A stretch of 64,000 nucleotides of DNA, from assembly GCA_028554795.2 (NCBI GenBank), contig JAPYKE020000263.1:1178001-1242000 (forward strand). The letters run 5' to 3'. Below are positions 1-14,545 of the stretch, piece by piece. Every line of letters starts with the position of its first letter. Positions within the stretch are counted from its first letter, which is position 1. The DNA comes from Sinohyriopsis cumingii (Eukaryota > Mollusca > Bivalvia > Unionida > Unionidae). The notes below the pieces were generated by a model, which saw nothing but the letters and a program-made list of their open reading frames with translations, searched no databases and was not told where the DNA came from. Both the position numbers and the translations under genes were made by a program.

Positions 1-382
1 ATTGCATTGTCATTATAATTTGTAACCTTGTGTTATATAGTTTATATATCAAGACTAATATTATTTGTAGTTTAACAGGTTTACTTGAATCTGATCCTTC
101 CCATGTAGCTTGCAAAAATTTAAGTAGACCCCACCTTGTTTACAAATTTGATTGAAAATTCCATTAGGATGTCAGATTATTTTCAGAAAATGGTAATTGC
201 ACATAGGTCAGGTTGGGAGGAATGTTTAGTTGTATACTTCAAAATTACTTATTCCTACCTTAACATCTCTAATCGAATAAATTAAGTTAGGTTGATGAGA
301 TTTAATATATTTATTTAAATTATCAATTGGGATTACAAATTATTCTTTGACATTAGGACAGAATCGCTACCAGGGCATTTTG

Positions 383-625
383 GCAACTGGAGGCCGACTG
401 GTCTAAAGCTATCACCGTTATGGATCACTGATATGTCTTCTCTGTCGGAGTGGGTCCATTTCTATGGATCGGCCAATGTGGGTACATGATGAACTAGATA
501 GTAGCTTCCTGTGGGTCAGTGGGTCTTTCCAGAGTCTTCCTGGGTCCTTCCTCCAACAGTTACACAGGCTACTTTGTATAGCTAATCATGCACTTAAAAT
601 GGCATTGAATCCTACCACAGCAAAA
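383..625 (+). repeat. tRNA-derived SINE (family B), diverged copy
   Basis: A diverged copy of the element at 49,745-49,986 (which is on the other strand). Shared blocks in order: the A-box-like stretch gccgactggtctaaagc, then ggatcactg, gtgggta, agtagcttc, tgggtc, ttcctgggt and cttcctccaac. The tRNA-like head is on the left, so this copy reads on the + strand. The B box is degraded. The short reading frames here are fortuitous. Confidence 0.7.
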
Positions 626-883
626 CTTCTCTTTGACTTATTATGAATTCATTCACGGATAGTTTGGATTACATCATTGTGAAACATCAAGACTGTTGGC
701 ATGTTAGAACATTCCAGATCATCGACACAGCAGCTCGTTCAAAATTAGAATACACTGGAATTTGTTCGGAGTGCTCTAGACTTGAGATAGAACGTTTAGG
801 AAATAACTACATTTTAGGAGATAAAGAAGAGACAGAGACAGACAACAAGAAAGATACGGAGGGAGCGATAGAGCGAACGGGAG

Positions 884-884
884 T

Positions 885-941
<57 letters not shown>
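884..941. repeat. (GA)n microsatellite
   Basis: Nearly pure GA dinucleotide run with a few interruptions. It gives a spurious Arg/Glu-rich reading frame. From 946 to 2860 I see nothing coding: AT-rich, non-repetitive sequence. Confidence 0.95.
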
Positions 942-944
<3 letters not shown>

Positions 945-2860
945 AAGCAACGGATGAAGGGAGAAAGATGGTTAAAGCTAAACTCTTTGTAATGATTTAG
1001 TTATTATCACTACACAAGGATTTGTGAACATTGATTATATCCACTTATTTAAGAATTATTCTATAGCCACCTTCAAATCAGCAACATGCATGAAAATCGT
1101 TGTGGATCCAATTTTAAAAATGATTTGAGGAAACATAATTTGTCAATTTCTTTGTTCGTCACGCATATTGCATAGAATCAGCTGTAATGTTTACTTAAAT
1201 AACATTTCATAAACGCCGCATGTAGGTGCAAAATTTTCGAATATAATTATTCTTTGAAGAAAAGTAATTAATATTCTCGGTAGTTAATAGCTAGAGACAA
1301 GTTCCCTTTATTTCTAAATATACACTTGTCAAAAATTGTAACAAGTTCTAGTTTCAGCAAGTAACACCTAACCACTATAAACTCCGTGGCATTGATCAAA
1401 CAGTCTCTTAAAATCTCTGAAAACTGTCAGTGTCTAACTTAAAACCTAAAGGTCAGTCAGTGCCCTATACATTCATAAATCATGTTTTCAATGTAGCTAA
1501 TAATTAAAAATATAAATATTTACCCCGTACTTGTCAAAACAGGTTTCAAAAAGTAAATATTGTTATTGTCTTCTGCTTGAAAAATGCGAGTCTGGCCTCA
1601 ACATTGACCGGAAGGTTGCAAGATATACAATTGAAGATTTTTTGTATCCAGGTATGCAGAGGAGGATTTCGGTATAATTGTATTTAGAGGTCTTGATATA
1701 TGTATTGTTGCGAGGTAGCCTTATAAATACTTGTAGAAGATAAAATGTTAGGATCTCAACACGAACCCATGTCGGTAAATTAACTCCCACAGAGCTAATG
1801 TATTTTACAGATATATACTTTCAATAAAATTTCTTGTATCTTGTGTGTGCGTGTGTCTCTCCATCTCAATTATGTGGACTTGCCCGCGGGCTAGCAACTA
1901 GCAGATTTGAAATTGCAAAAGTCGAATTCTGTTTTGTCGTGCAGTAAATGCCTGTACTATACACTTCATTTTTTAAAAACATTTCCCTGTCGTTTAAGCA
2001 TGTCTATAGCGGAAATGCCGGGGAAAATTAAATTTTGTTTTCCTGACTTTGTATTTAAAAACACTCTCACAAAATTAATGTATATACTTATACACATAGC
2101 GGTGGTATCTTGGAATATTAGATGATAGAGTACATTCCTTTCTTTCTTTCTTTAGTTGGACGAACATCGATATGGACTTTCTAAATTTATCATATAGTAC
2201 GGATGCACGTAACAGCTTGTTTAATCATCTATCTATTGTGTAATCAGTTATCAAACTCCTTTAATTATATTGTCATCAACATTGTAAAAGTTTGTTATGC
2301 ATAGTGGAATATATGTATTCATTCAAAATGTGAACATATATTATATTGCAATTTATACTTTTTTAAGTAAACATTTGAGTTAATTTTTCATTGTATTTGT
2401 TGCCTTGAAATCCATAGAGAGACATCCATTTATGACAAGAAGTTTTTATTGGATTACATGCAAATGGGAAAATTTTTTTTTTTTTTGGCACATAATCGTG
2501 TAACTAAATGTAAGAATATATCCACTGGATTACATTCATAATTTGCAATGTTGTTATTCAGTGGAAAGAATAAAAGATGGTTGCAGCCATCTATATGGAA
2601 AAGGCACCATGCGTCCCAAACCAGTGATGTGTATGACTAACTTAATATAGAATATCCTCTTATTTGGGATGTGTGAGTGCGCGCGTGTGTATCTTGACAT
2701 ACGTCTAGTTTAGTCTAGGTCACCTTACAATTGCTTGACAGTTTGGGCACCAGTAAGTGATTTTTTCCATACATTTTTGTACATTTTTCTCATGACTGTC
2801 TTTAAGGAAACCAGGTTGAAATATGTCATATATTTTGAATACTTCATCTGTTTTTTCCAG

Positions 2861-2932
2861 ATGTTGAAAAACTCAGAGGAATTGTGAAGAAGAAGCATGA
2901 TGTCTTTCAGAAAGGAACTGCTATTAGACAAG
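2861..2932 (+). CDS. candidate 72-nt internal exon, phase 1-1
   Basis: A strong polypyrimidine tract (gttttttccag) precedes an open segment, followed by AAG|gtatt. Read with one base carried in, it encodes 23 residues beginning VEKLRGIVKKKH and ending TAIRQ, basic and probably helical, with no stop. Both borders are phase 1, as in the exons at 17,759 and 21,618. I do not recognise the domain. It could be an upstream exon of the CARD-type gene at 13.8-21.7 kb or belong to a separate gene; only the sequence signals support it. From 2,933 to 5,370 I see no gene, apart from a short (TA)n at about 4,710-4,727. Confidence 0.4.
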
Positions 2933-5378
2933 GTATTAACTGCTTTAATTAAGCAATGAAATATCATTGTAAAAGTTTTGTCAAAATTTACAGTCATTCA
3001 TTTTAATGAAACCAATTTGAAAGCCACGTGGATCAACGCTCTTAGTATCGACTTTAAAAACATGTACTGAATTCAGTTTGTAGTAGTTTTATTTGATTAT
3101 GTTTATTTCTCTATAATATCACTGGTGTAGACATGTGTGTTTTAAGATTTTTTCTTATAAGCAAGACCAATCATTTTGACATGATGCACAAATTAGAGCA
3201 ATTGAATTCTAATAATTCTGTTTTTAAGAGAAGCCTACTTTATGTTCTCCGGTACTGTATAAATGCTTTCAAAAATAGTGGATCTTTATGTGAAATGTAT
3301 CTATCAGACATTTACATGAATGCAAGTTATGAAATGAGATATAATGAGCCATAATAGTGAATAAATACATTCAAGCTATTTTTTCTGTTTTCTGTTATGA
3401 AGAGAAATAATACTGAGTTGTCTAATGCTTGCATCTGATGTTAAAGGGTTTCATTGCTTATACAAAGCAATAATTTATATGAAACCTATCATTTTATCTT
3501 TATACAGCCTGAGTGTTGTATATCCACATGACTGAAATCTTAATAACATTATGCATTTATTTGCATGGAGCAATGTCAGAAGTTAATATAGACTGTTTTA
3601 ATTGTATTAAGTATATTAAGTTTGATTCATTTCACATTGGGTTATTGTGTATATCACATTCTAGTATAAAGAAAAATGACCAAACACATAATTTACACTT
3701 TTGTTGAACAGTTGTTGATCCCATATTTGTATAGTTAATTATTTACTTCAAGGTTAGTGATTTTATAAAAAAAGTAGCACAAAATCTTTTACTTTATCGT
3801 TAAATCTACCTAAACATTGATCTGGGCTTCTAAAAGTGGTATAGCAATGTATTTAAATGAACATATTTGTAAAATAGTGAGTTGTTCATTTAGTAACCAT
3901 TTATATTCATTATTGTTAAAATAATATTGTAATATAAATGTGATCAAGTGAGTATCATCGAGAAGGAAAGGAAACTCTGAATGCTGAATATAATGAAACA
4001 TTATAAATTGTAACAATGAATATACCCACCATATGTAACCAGTATGCATTAATATAGGTATTTTTATTGCTTGAAAGATCACCTAATATGTTATGATTTC
4101 TGGAATTCCTCAGTTATTCCAAGAAGTCAATCAACATTTAAATAACTTTATACATTTGAAGTGTCTTACTCACACGTGACAACACACAAACAGATGCAGT
4201 GGTTATTTGATATGCAATTCGTTTAATCCAATTTCAAGATGAATGTAGTTTCATCTGTACTGCATAATGTTAATTATCTTTTGTGAAAAGTAAGTTTCAT
4301 TGTTAGCTAATAACCCAATGAATTAAAGTCATTACAGTTTTACGTTAATGAATCCTAATTAAAGGTAGCTAGAACTTGTAACGCATCAAAAACACATGAA
4401 AAGGTTCGAAAGGTCTTAAATATAAACTGGGCATGTCAATAAGAACCATTGTTAGAGCCATTATTCAGTACTACCTAGGTTTGTGAATGTGGGCTATAAT
4501 AAAAATAACTTTTCTTTGTCCACTAGTGCTCTATGTTTGCGTATTACAAGTGTTTTCAGAAAATTCTTCCGAAATTCCGTTTGAGGTATATCTGTAAAGA
4601 TGGGATTTATCCTTTACACAGATAGTTCCCTTGATCTGGTTAATAACCATAAAATGTAATGTTTTCGTCTTTCGCAAAAGAGCAATGGCTTTTTCAGGAA
4701 CTTAGATAATATATATATATATATATACGCATTTTATTTTGCATCTTATATAAAATCTAACTGTACGATTTAGTTTGCGTCTTACGAAACATCTACCTTG
4801 TTTCTTGAAATTAGAAAAAAAAGCAAATAAGACAAAATAACACGAAATTATGGAAAACAGATTTTATGTTATTCAAAAGATAACATTTGTATAAAAGTCG
4901 CCCTTTTGCTAGTACAGGTAATACTAATGCTCTAAATCACTTTTATGTTATGTGAATAAAATCAAATAGCGCAAATAGCATAATCATTCTGTACATTTTA
5001 AATATTGTATATTTTGTAAAAGCACAATAAGCACATTGTCACAGATTACAGAGTCCGGATTTGATATAACCACAAGTAGGTAAAACGATCTACAGCGTCA
5101 CATTGTTTATTATTGAGTTATGTTTGGAACTCTTAATGCAGATAATTTGATAATTTTCTGGTAGAAATTGTGAAATAATATTTGTTCTGCAGATATTGTT
5201 TTCTATGTAGCTGATTCGTCAACAAATAATGTCAGATTTCAGAGTGATGTAATTATACAACCCATCAGTTTGAATGAGATTCATTCACTCTCATTTCTGG
5301 TAATTGCTAATTATTATATTGTGAAACATATTTTCCTTAACTTATAATGGGCGCGAAATATTTAAGGTAGCAAAAATA

Positions 5379-5381
<3 letters not shown>

Positions 5382-5433
<52 letters not shown>
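5382..5433. repeat. (TA)n microsatellite
   Basis: About 25 TA units. It is followed by a relatively GC-rich patch (5,434-5,570) that looks unlike its surroundings and may be the end of an inserted element. Confidence 0.95.
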
Positions 5434-5436
<3 letters not shown>

Positions 5437-5571
5437 CCCTTCACTTTCACTCTCAGACGGAGTCATAAATACCTGCAGACTATCGCCGCATATCGGCCAG
5501 CACGCTGATGGCATCTCCTCTGTGGAGGTGCTGGTGTCGTCTTTACTGATTGACATTTGAACAGTCAATGA

Positions 5572-5787
5572 ATGAATGAAGATCATCCATGGAGTGACCG
5601 AGACGTGATTAGTGATTTACAATCAGATACCATTACAAAAATCAGTGATCTTTATTTGGATAATAGATATAGAGACGGTACAAATAATTTTACAAATCTT
5701 GTATATTCAGTATATTTAAAAAATGTTGAGCGACGTATTCTGCAATACATTAACGACTTTACTTTATTGAAGAAGTTTGCGCACTGA
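5572..5787 (+). CDS. unrecognised 71-codon coding-like ORF
   Basis: An ATG-initiated frame with balanced, non-repetitive, soluble composition (MNEDHPWSDRDVISDLQSD at the start; ILQYINDFTLLKKF near the end) and predicted amphipathic helices. A stop codon lies immediately before the ATG, and I see no convincing splice acceptor that would fuse it to an upstream exon. The pattern of short helices and an Arg-rich segment before the last helix is loosely compatible with a death-fold module like the CARD exons at 14.2 and 17.8 kb, but this is weak. It could also be chance in a low-GC region. From 5,790 to 7,880 I see nothing else. Confidence 0.25.
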   Translation: MNEDHPWSDRDVISDLQSDTITKISDLYLDNRYRDGTNNFTNLVYSVYLKNVERRILQYINDFTLLKKFAH

Positions 5788-7879
5788 CTTAGGCAAACCT
5801 TGTTGAACTTCTCATGAACAGTGTTAATGTATCCTGCTGCTTAAACGTGAAAAGTAATCCTCAAAGGTATGGACAATTACATCCCAGATGACAGCTTCTT
5901 CTATTTATATACACAAAAACCCAGAAAACACCGAGTATAGACTTAAATGCAAACACTGTTTAGTCCTTGAACAGTAGTGAACCAGTCACGAAGCTGAAAA
6001 TGCATGTACATAACTAATGACTACTTCAGTTCTGACTTCTCGTGTAGTGTAATGTACTGGTCATTTAATGCATAAGGTTAAATTGTTCCTTCCGAGGAGG
6101 ATCTTTTATTGTCATGCTTGAGATAATAAATTTTCTTTACGTAAAACAAGGATTTAAATATTGTTCAGTTTATACTACATATCAGAACAAGACGATACTT
6201 TTTTAGTATTCCCTTTAGAAACTTAAATGGTATCGTCCTAAAAGAGGTTTGTCTTCAGCGGTTCTTCAGCAGAAATCAAAGCAGTGGCCATTGTAAGCAA
6301 TGCTATCAAATGTTGGCATCGGAAGATGATGTCAGCTTTAGTTTGGGAATTGGGAATGAGCGTTTCTAACAAACGAAGCCATCCGACTTGATGCGTTGTA
6401 CATAACAGCTCAAATCATGCTCCCATTATTAACAAAGGAGGTTAGGTAATTTTTCCAAATTAATCAGACCTCAACTTACTGCTGAAATGAATAATGTGTA
6501 AATTTTTCAAGTTTTATTTGTTCATACATTTTCGTCTCCAACATATATCTTGCATTTTGTCTCCACATATAGTGTACATCATGTTACTGAGTGCGTCGGT
6601 AGTTTTAGTTTGATGTTACCCTGGCCAAACCAATTTCGATATTTGAGCATTAAATTGAAGTTCAAATATGAATGATTGGGTGGCAGAAGTCAGCTCAAAC
6701 TTGGACTAATGCGTCTGGTAACTATCAGAACATGTGCGATATTGTTTCACTTCAGTCTGAATGCAATTCTTTTATAGTTTCTTTACGTTGATCTTTCGCT
6801 ATCTATATAGGGATTGCAATATCAGTGACTTTCATATAATAATTGACAAAGAATATTGCTCGAACGTCTTCAGAAATAATTAAATTAATGTTCATGTAAC
6901 ATACTAATGAGAGACAGTAATAAAATTAATTGTGCAAAATGTACTCGAAATAGATCTACAAGCAGTTATTTTAGTTTTTGTTTCGCTTTAAGTAGAATGC
7001 AGTAGATATGACTAAAAGAACTAGAGATAGGTGTACAGACTAAACGTCTATTTATCAAGTGGTTCATACTACTGCATACAAAACGTAATTCATGATATCC
7101 ATACAATTTATTCCGCTCAGATTGATTCATTATTGTATCATTCTGTATTTGACAGGATTTCAAACACTCGTCAAAGTAAAACTGTATAGCTTTATGGTAA
7201 TTTAATTGATAGAAAAATGGGAGTACTGATATTGATAGGTAATGTATTAGCGTAAATTCATGACATCGTAATCGAGTAATGCAAATTTAACATCCGTCAT
7301 TTTATCCATTGAGGGAAGAGGGGAGAAAAGCAATAAACGGCATCCGCATGTTAGTGCTGAGAAAGTTTAAAATTTTACTGGCACAATAGACATGATGAAT
7401 CAATCCCTTTTCTTAATCATATTGATTGCAGATGATAAGTCTTCTTCTTCTTCTCATGAAATATGGAATCCAAATGACAAGTGTATAAGTTACCATAATC
7501 AATTGGTCTTATCACTGGAAATATTTTTGTACGCGCTTCGGCAACTGTTTAAGTATTGCCTGACTGCAAAGGTTCTCATCTTTGACACCAATCCAGCAAG
7601 ATGTTTCTGGCATGAAGGAGTTTCATGACTTTGAATATGTTGTGAAGAATGTTCGACAAATGTTAGTTTCCGAAATAATGCTAAAATGATTGATAAGGCT
7701 AACGAAATGTTACATTTTTGATGCATGATATGTTGACAGTTTTAGGCAATGTTCCAAATTTAAAAAAATAATTTCACCAATTATAAATCTACACTTACAA
7801 AAATTGAAGTTTGTAAAGTAGCAAGAATATTAATACTGTGCTGGATATTATAACATCATGGTGGGAAAAAAAATGACTG

Positions 7880-7970
7880 TTCTTGCCAGTAGAGGCAAAC
7901 TCACGACCTTGATTTCAAAGTCATGTGTGTTTAACACTTTATTCACTCGGCCAGAGTAACTAGCTGAAAT
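7880..7970 (-). repeat. SINE head fragment (tRNA-like)
   Basis: On the - strand the sequence reads ggccgagtgaataaagtg, then after about 30 nt ggtcgtgagtttgcc. These correspond to diverged Pol III A and B boxes. No body or tail matching the two better SINE families here is visible, so this is a truncated or third-family copy. From 7,971 to 12,508 I see no gene, only AT-rich sequence. Confidence 0.4.
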
Positions 7971-10900
7971 GCTGTATGTCATAAACAACAAAACAGTGAT
8001 TGATATTCAAAAGCAATACATTTGCATTTTTGTTTAAATACCCAAAGATCCTGCAGCCACAAACATGTAAATGTATACTTTTAATATCTGCATCTAAATA
8101 ATTTAAGAATTGAATCTATATTGCAATTAGGTGATTGACACATAATATCCATATAACTGATTATTTTTTTCAATGATGATAAAAATCTGTTTATATATTT
8201 TCCCTAACAAGAATGAGCGAATAATTGGATATATGTCGAGACATGCACACAGAATGCCGCAAATTTATCTTAGAAATGAAAATCGCTGAACATCTAAGAT
8301 TTGTCAGTTTTTCACATTTTCATTCATATAAAAAAAGACATTGATTCATTTTATTGAAAAAAAAAATAAATACCAAACCTCTGTTGTTCTTGACGGAGTC
8401 ATAATTATAGCTGTAAAGTACAACGAGCCAGTCGCATTACATCATTTGCTGTACACACACCTTTCCCAATCTGAAACTGACAATTTGTTCGATACTAACA
8501 TTGTGTTATAGTGTTCACAATGATCATACATCTTTATTAGAGAGAATCCCTTTGCTTGAGAAAACGCATGGAAACTGTTGGCTTGCAGTATAAAAATGGA
8601 CATTATTCAGCAAGCTGTGTACATGCATATATTCAGTATACTAACGTAACCGTTACTGCGTAAGGATTATTCACGTGGTTTTTATGGAAGTGTGCATTGA
8701 GTGTTTTCTGTTTTATTGATTGTTTTTCTTAACAGAAACTAAAGTAATATGGAATTTGATTGCCGTAAGAAAGAGGATTACTTTTCATATTTAAATAGAC
8801 GGAAAAGGTTACATTGTTCCAGAGAAGCTCAACAAGGTCTCGTCAAGTCATTGCAGTTGTTTATATATCTATGAATAAACTAAAAACGTAAACCTATTTC
8901 AAATGAATTTGACGAGCCATTTTTCTACAATAAATGTATGGTAATATTAATACAGCTTGAGGTGCATTGCGACTGTTATATTATATAAAATTTGATTGGT
9001 ATTATATTTTATATAATATTTTAATGATTACTTCCACGTGATTCTGTAGACGGAACGATCTACTATCTCGGTAATGTCCATTCCAACAATTGAGCATTAA
9101 ATTACAGAAATGAATCAATCCACTCCAAGACTGATATCATTAGTAAGAATGACCATTTTCGCGCAGTAATTCACTTATTCTAGAGAGCTAACGCGCAATC
9201 GCGTTAAATTGCAATAGATAGGTTGAATGAATCATCAATTTATTTTGAAATATTTTGTGTTGCGGCTCTATATTCACAAACTTAAATAACAGAAAAGAAG
9301 CAAAATAAACAACTTTTGTAAAAATAAAGAATTAATAACCAGGTTTTAAATGAACAATATGCCAGGAATTTGCTGTATTATGAAGTTAATCCAATCTAGT
9401 CCTCACACATCTCTATGAAAGTCCTAAATGAATTAAAAATCCCTTATACATTTCAATTACAGAAATATACTTGTCCTTCAAGAAACGTGACGTTGTCTAG
9501 ATGGCATAGTTCACAAATACTTCGAACAATTTTTTAACAATGCATGAATAACATTCAATTCCAAATAATGAGCACTTTCTATCACCAACGAACAGTCCAA
9601 AACAATGTTGTTCCTCTCGAAACGTATCCAAGTACGCCAGGAACAAAATAAGTGTAAATGACTGCAGAAATCAGAATGAAATTGAATGCTTAATTTTGTC
9701 CTTATTTCCACTTCGCAATAGACCCGTTGTGACAGCATGCATTCTTGTTTAGGATGAAGTATTCATGTGGCCTAGCACAACCAACGGAAGATCACATAAT
9801 TATTTTCGAAACTTCCATATCCCACCAGTCACTAAGAAACTACGGGATAAGGGCCATTTGAAGTCTTATTATTACGACTATTATTATTAATTGTCAATAC
9901 GTAAGTAAAAATCTATATATCGATTCTACGCAATTTGCGTTCTTAACAGAGCGAGGACACTTACAGTTTATACAAAAGATATTCACTACAGTTCACAACC
10001 ATGGATACAAAGTATAAAAAGTAAATAAAATCATGTACCGGGAGTTCCAGAAAATATAGACATAACACTCTGTTAGTTAACATAGCAGCTGTTCCAGTCC
10101 TAGCCAGACAGGAAATAGGCCAGGAACCTTTTAAGGAAAACCCACGATCTCCATTCATAGGAACACATGTCTTTAGTGAATCATATGGATGAGCTGTTAA
10201 ATAAATATGTATATTTCTCGATGATTCTTGTTAAGAAATAAGTATTTGGAGCTGAATTCCAGCATAAACAATCGTGTATCGGGAAAGATATATTGCAATG
10301 TACCATGTCTTCATCTATATAATGAGAATTATTTGGTATTAAACAAACGTCAAACAAAGAGGCGAAACAGATGATACAATACGTGAATACTCTTGGTGTA
10401 TGTTATCCATCTAGTTTTGTCTTAAGAAATTCTAGAAACATTTGTGACTTTAAGTGTAGTTTTAATGCTCCGAATCTAGGAATTATGAGTAGCAAACACA
10501 ACGTACCCAATATATGTCGTTGCACAAATTAGCAAAGATTTTTATGTCTATTGTTAATGGTAACCCACTGATATATTTTTCCAAGTTAGAAATTCCATTT
10601 AAGTCATTGTCTTGAGCATCTGATGTAGACGTCAACGGCAAACACTACATTTTATTTATTATATTTATATCTATATATTTTGTAACTCATGGTACATGAT
10701 TTTGTTTATTTTTTCTTATTTAAGTTCATGGCTTTGACTTATAAAGAATATTGTCAGTTATATTCTGCATATGTGGCCTGAATCTGTTATGAGGGTAAAA
10801 TCACATAGGGTATATCGATATATGGTGACGTATGTGTTGAGAATAATTAATAATAAGTTTATTAATAAGACTTCATGACATATTTTGGTTACGTTTTCAT

Positions 10901-12502
10901 TGGCTCACCATCTTTGGAAGGATCTAGAGTAAATCAGTAACTACCCATTGTTTCGGCTAGGTCACATGCATAGATAGATGAGCAGTAGGATCCGTCACGT
11001 GGGGTATGTTATAATTTATAGTCGCAATAGAAAGCGCATATAAGGAGGAAACTGAACCATTTGATTCGTTCCGATTTTGGAGCCGTTGTCATTTCGTGTG
11101 TTCCTATTGTAAGTTTGCAGATATATTTTATGTTGTTGTTAGATATTAGTAGAGAGGACACATTTTTTAGACTGTCCAGTGGAAATAAAAAGTGCTCATT
11201 ATTTTGGACTATAAGATCATGGCACTGTTGTGAAATCTTGAAAGGAATTCTGGACAACATCATTTTTGACGTCACAATTCTTGGCTATCTAGTACATTTA
11301 TAGTTTTTAAATTTATACGGAACTTTCAATTATGTTGTACTTTCATAGAACCTTATCAGGATTCTTATTGACTCACTTCATCATATTGTAATTTCCTCTT
11401 ATATTTTCATGTATACCTATGATAATTAAATTATTTGTTAATTATTTACAAAACCTGTTGGTTTTGCTTCTTACTGCTACTTAGTTTGTGACTATTGCCG
11501 GAACTTGTCAAGTTTTACTATGCATGATTGAAGAGGCAAATCTATCAAATATTCGATATACAATTGAGGAGTTATTTAGTAAGGAAAAATTATATCTGTA
11601 ACATCTTAAATTTTTTTCAACATTTGAAAATTGTACTTCATTTAGAAAGTAGATTCATAAATACGGCCCCTCAATTTATCACAAGTACAGAATTTTCTAT
11701 TTGCTGAATGGATCTTTAAGAAGACAAATAGTTATTATGCCACCAGGCGATTGACATAGATTTAATTTAAATTATGCAGCTCAGCTTGCATGTGTACAAA
11801 CAGCAGGAAAGAATCAACAATACTTTTGTTGATTATATAAAGTTTGTTTTATTGTATCCAGGTCCTCTGATTTTTGGCTGTTACATTGTGCACTTGACGG
11901 CGAGAGACTCATAATACAATTCGTTTATTATTCACTTTATTGAAAGCAATTGATAAAACATCGGACTGCAACTGTATTATCCTGGATATATTAAATTCTA
12001 CTTGGAAAATGAAGTGTCTTTTGTGAATAAAACAACTATTCTCTTGCATTTGATCCAATAAGCTTACTTTCTCGCAATAGTATCTATTTTATCCCGCTTT
12101 TCTCATTTTTGTGCATATTTGCTTATTTACTATTTTTTAATTGTCCGTCTTATCATAATTGTTTTTAATAATTAACTAATTTTTCATTCTTCGTTCATTC
12201 GTTATTTCTTTCATATTCATTCATACGACGAAACTTTAACACACACAATGGTCTGCATTTACATTTATTTTCTCTGTATGTTCAGGACTTATGACATCGA
12301 AATCAATGTTATTAATGTTAGTCCAAATAATAGACTTTTAAAGTAATACAGGGAAGGAAACGTTTAAGGCCCAAGATTAATAATTATATTAATAAAAGCG
12401 TTTTGGAAAAATGTTGAAGATAGTGGTGAATGTCTTCATAGAAGGTCATGTTTTAGGAATTTAAGGATTTAAATCCATTAATAAAATAATAATCCTGCAT
12501 AT

Positions 12503-12508
<6 letters not shown>

Positions 12509-12549
<41 letters not shown>
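12509..12549. repeat. (CT)n microsatellite
   Basis: About 20 CT units. The flanks (12,550-13,825) contain nothing I can call. Confidence 0.95.
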
Positions 12550-13825
12550 ACGCAAAATATACTCTTCCTGGCTAGTCATGTCTTATATTTTCATCAATGA
12601 AACGTTAATACTATAATTTTTGTTTCTTGAGACGAAAATCACTTTTCACAACTAAATATAATTTCTAGCTATTAATGTGATATGCATGATTGTTTTTATA
12701 ATTATTTTACTTTCGGAAATTAATATACTAGCCATTGTTTGATACAACGACTATTATTCTAATGTAATTCATGGTCATATGACTGATATAGTATTTCTCA
12801 ATAAACCATGGAAGGCAATAGTATACAATTTTCGAAGGAAGTATGCGCTACTTGAAGTAGTAATTCTAATTATTAAGTAAATGGCCAATGCTTTATTTTG
12901 AAACATTTTTTAATATTATTGACATCAGATGAAAAACTATTCACCTCCTTTCGATAACATTTTTAAACTATGATAAATCTACTTTTTGATGTGTTCAAAA
13001 AGGACTGCCATATTTACTGCAAGTCACAATATAATTTCTCTGCACCTGCTTATATCAGTTGAATCTCTATTTTCTTTGCAGATTTGTTTATTAAAATATA
13101 TCATTTCATAAGAGACAGTTATTCAGCAATTCATTCATTAACCTGTTCTCTTCATGCGATTCAATGCAGCAATACCGCTTCAAATGGAATAAACTACATT
13201 TTACATCTTCTCATACTAAAGGCAATCAGGAGAGATACGGGGAATATCCTTGACTAAGAACATTGTGTGGTCTTCAGATTTATACGTATGGTCATATTTC
13301 AGAGGGTAGTGTAGATATTAAACTATGGCATCAAAGTGTCTTCCATATAAAAAGTTTTGTTTACAACGTGTATCATTATGGGGTAGAGCAGTTAGCAGAG
13401 GGATAATCTATCAAGTTAAGGATACGTAACAAACCTTTCTGGGAAACTTATATGTATTGCTTAATGAAGTTGTTTTGTTTATATATGTGAATATCTAGGA
13501 AACGTTTTGAACAAACGTGATTTTAAAATTATACTACGTAACCCCGAAAAGAAACAAAAGCAAGATACAACGTTCCATGTCAATAAAACCATATATTTGT
13601 AAATGAGCATGATTTGGACATTTCTAATTTTCTGAATTCTGTCATTTTGGAACCTCGTGGGCAAAATAATAGTACAGTTCATTTTGTTGCAAGCATGTTA
13701 TTCTTATTCTAAGTATATGCATTGAATTGTGGCCTATGATTATTACAGACACATAATATACATTTTGCTGACATTGACTAATCCAGTCACGAGTTCTAAT
13801 AAAGTTTTATTTGTTTTCAATACAG

Positions 13826-13853
13826 GAGAGTCAAATGCAGCCATCAGATGAAG
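13826..13853 (+). CDS. candidate 28-nt mini-exon preceding the CARD exon
   Basis: A ttgttttcaatacag acceptor, 28 open bases encoding ESQMQPSDE plus one base, then AAG|gtata. It ends in phase 1. The CARD exon at 14,211 opens only when one G is carried in, so the two are compatible (GAA G + AA TTG CTA). Short and supported only by splice signals and phase agreement. Confidence 0.4.
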
Positions 13854-14210
13854 GTATAATATGTGTTCATTAACATTATTTAAAGGCGTTCATTGATTTC
13901 ATAAGAGGGGTAGCACATATATTTGCGATACTCTTCGCCGCTGTAGATTTTATCTACTATTTACAGGTGTTATTAATAAACAAAAATTAGTTGCAAGCTA
14001 TTCTTGAAGTTTTGCAGTTGTTCTAGAAATGAAGTGCAGTTATTTTCGTCTGGATTGAAGAATTAAGGATATTAAATATATACACACATGCTGAATGAGA
14101 GATGTACATGTAAACTAGTTATAATTTTTGTATACCAGTACAACGTTGTAAACGAACACCTATTTATTATTATTATATCGTTTCATTTCAACTGAAGTCC
14201 AAAATTACAG

Positions 14211-14545
14211 AATTGCTAGTTGCAGGAATGGCAGCAGCGTTGAATTTCTCTGCTGACGAAATAAATGCAGCGTGGCAGTATATAGAGAAGTATCGGTTAG
14301 TGGAGCTGACTCCGGAACATATTTTGCCTTATCTTGAAATGCATAATATCTTTTATGCCGGAGAATACAAAGGAAAAAGAAGCCAAAAAGTAAACCAAAT
14401 TCTTAAGAGAATGAAAGACATGCTTCTAGATGCTTTTATCAATCTTCTATATGCGCTGCATGAAATCAACGAAAAAGAAATAGCTGACGAATTGATCAGT
14501 ATTATCAGAGGAAAACTAAATCCTGAAATCAAGGATATGTTTATT
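14211..14545 (+). CDS. CARD-like death-fold exon (copy 1)
   Basis: Follows a ttacag acceptor and stays open until a gtaaga donor at 14,546. The frame encodes about 110 residues. From residue about 15 to 100 there is a six-helix pattern typical of caspase-recruitment domains: a first helix (INAAWQYIEKYR), the LVELTPEHILPYLEMHNIF block, a helix with VNQILKRMKDMLLDAFINLL, and a closing LHEINEKEIADEL helix. CARDs mediate homotypic assembly in apoptotic and innate immune signalling. The family call rests on pattern and on similarity to the better match at 17,759. A phase-1 donor homologous to that of copy 2 would sit after 14,534 but reads G|at instead of G|gt; the gtaaga 12 nt on would give phase 0, which does not fit the next exon. 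The gene may be broken or differently spliced. Confidence 0.55.

Noticed and set aside
643-957. 104-codon frame ending in an Arg/Glu repeat
   Set aside because: The C-terminal third is the translated (GA)n run and the start lies in a SINE tail; no splice or family support.
4910-4925. Zero-length AG|GTAATA site (tagtacaggtaatac), like a recursive splice point
   Set aside because: Single occurrence, weak pyrimidine tract, not part of the array; such sites are common by chance.
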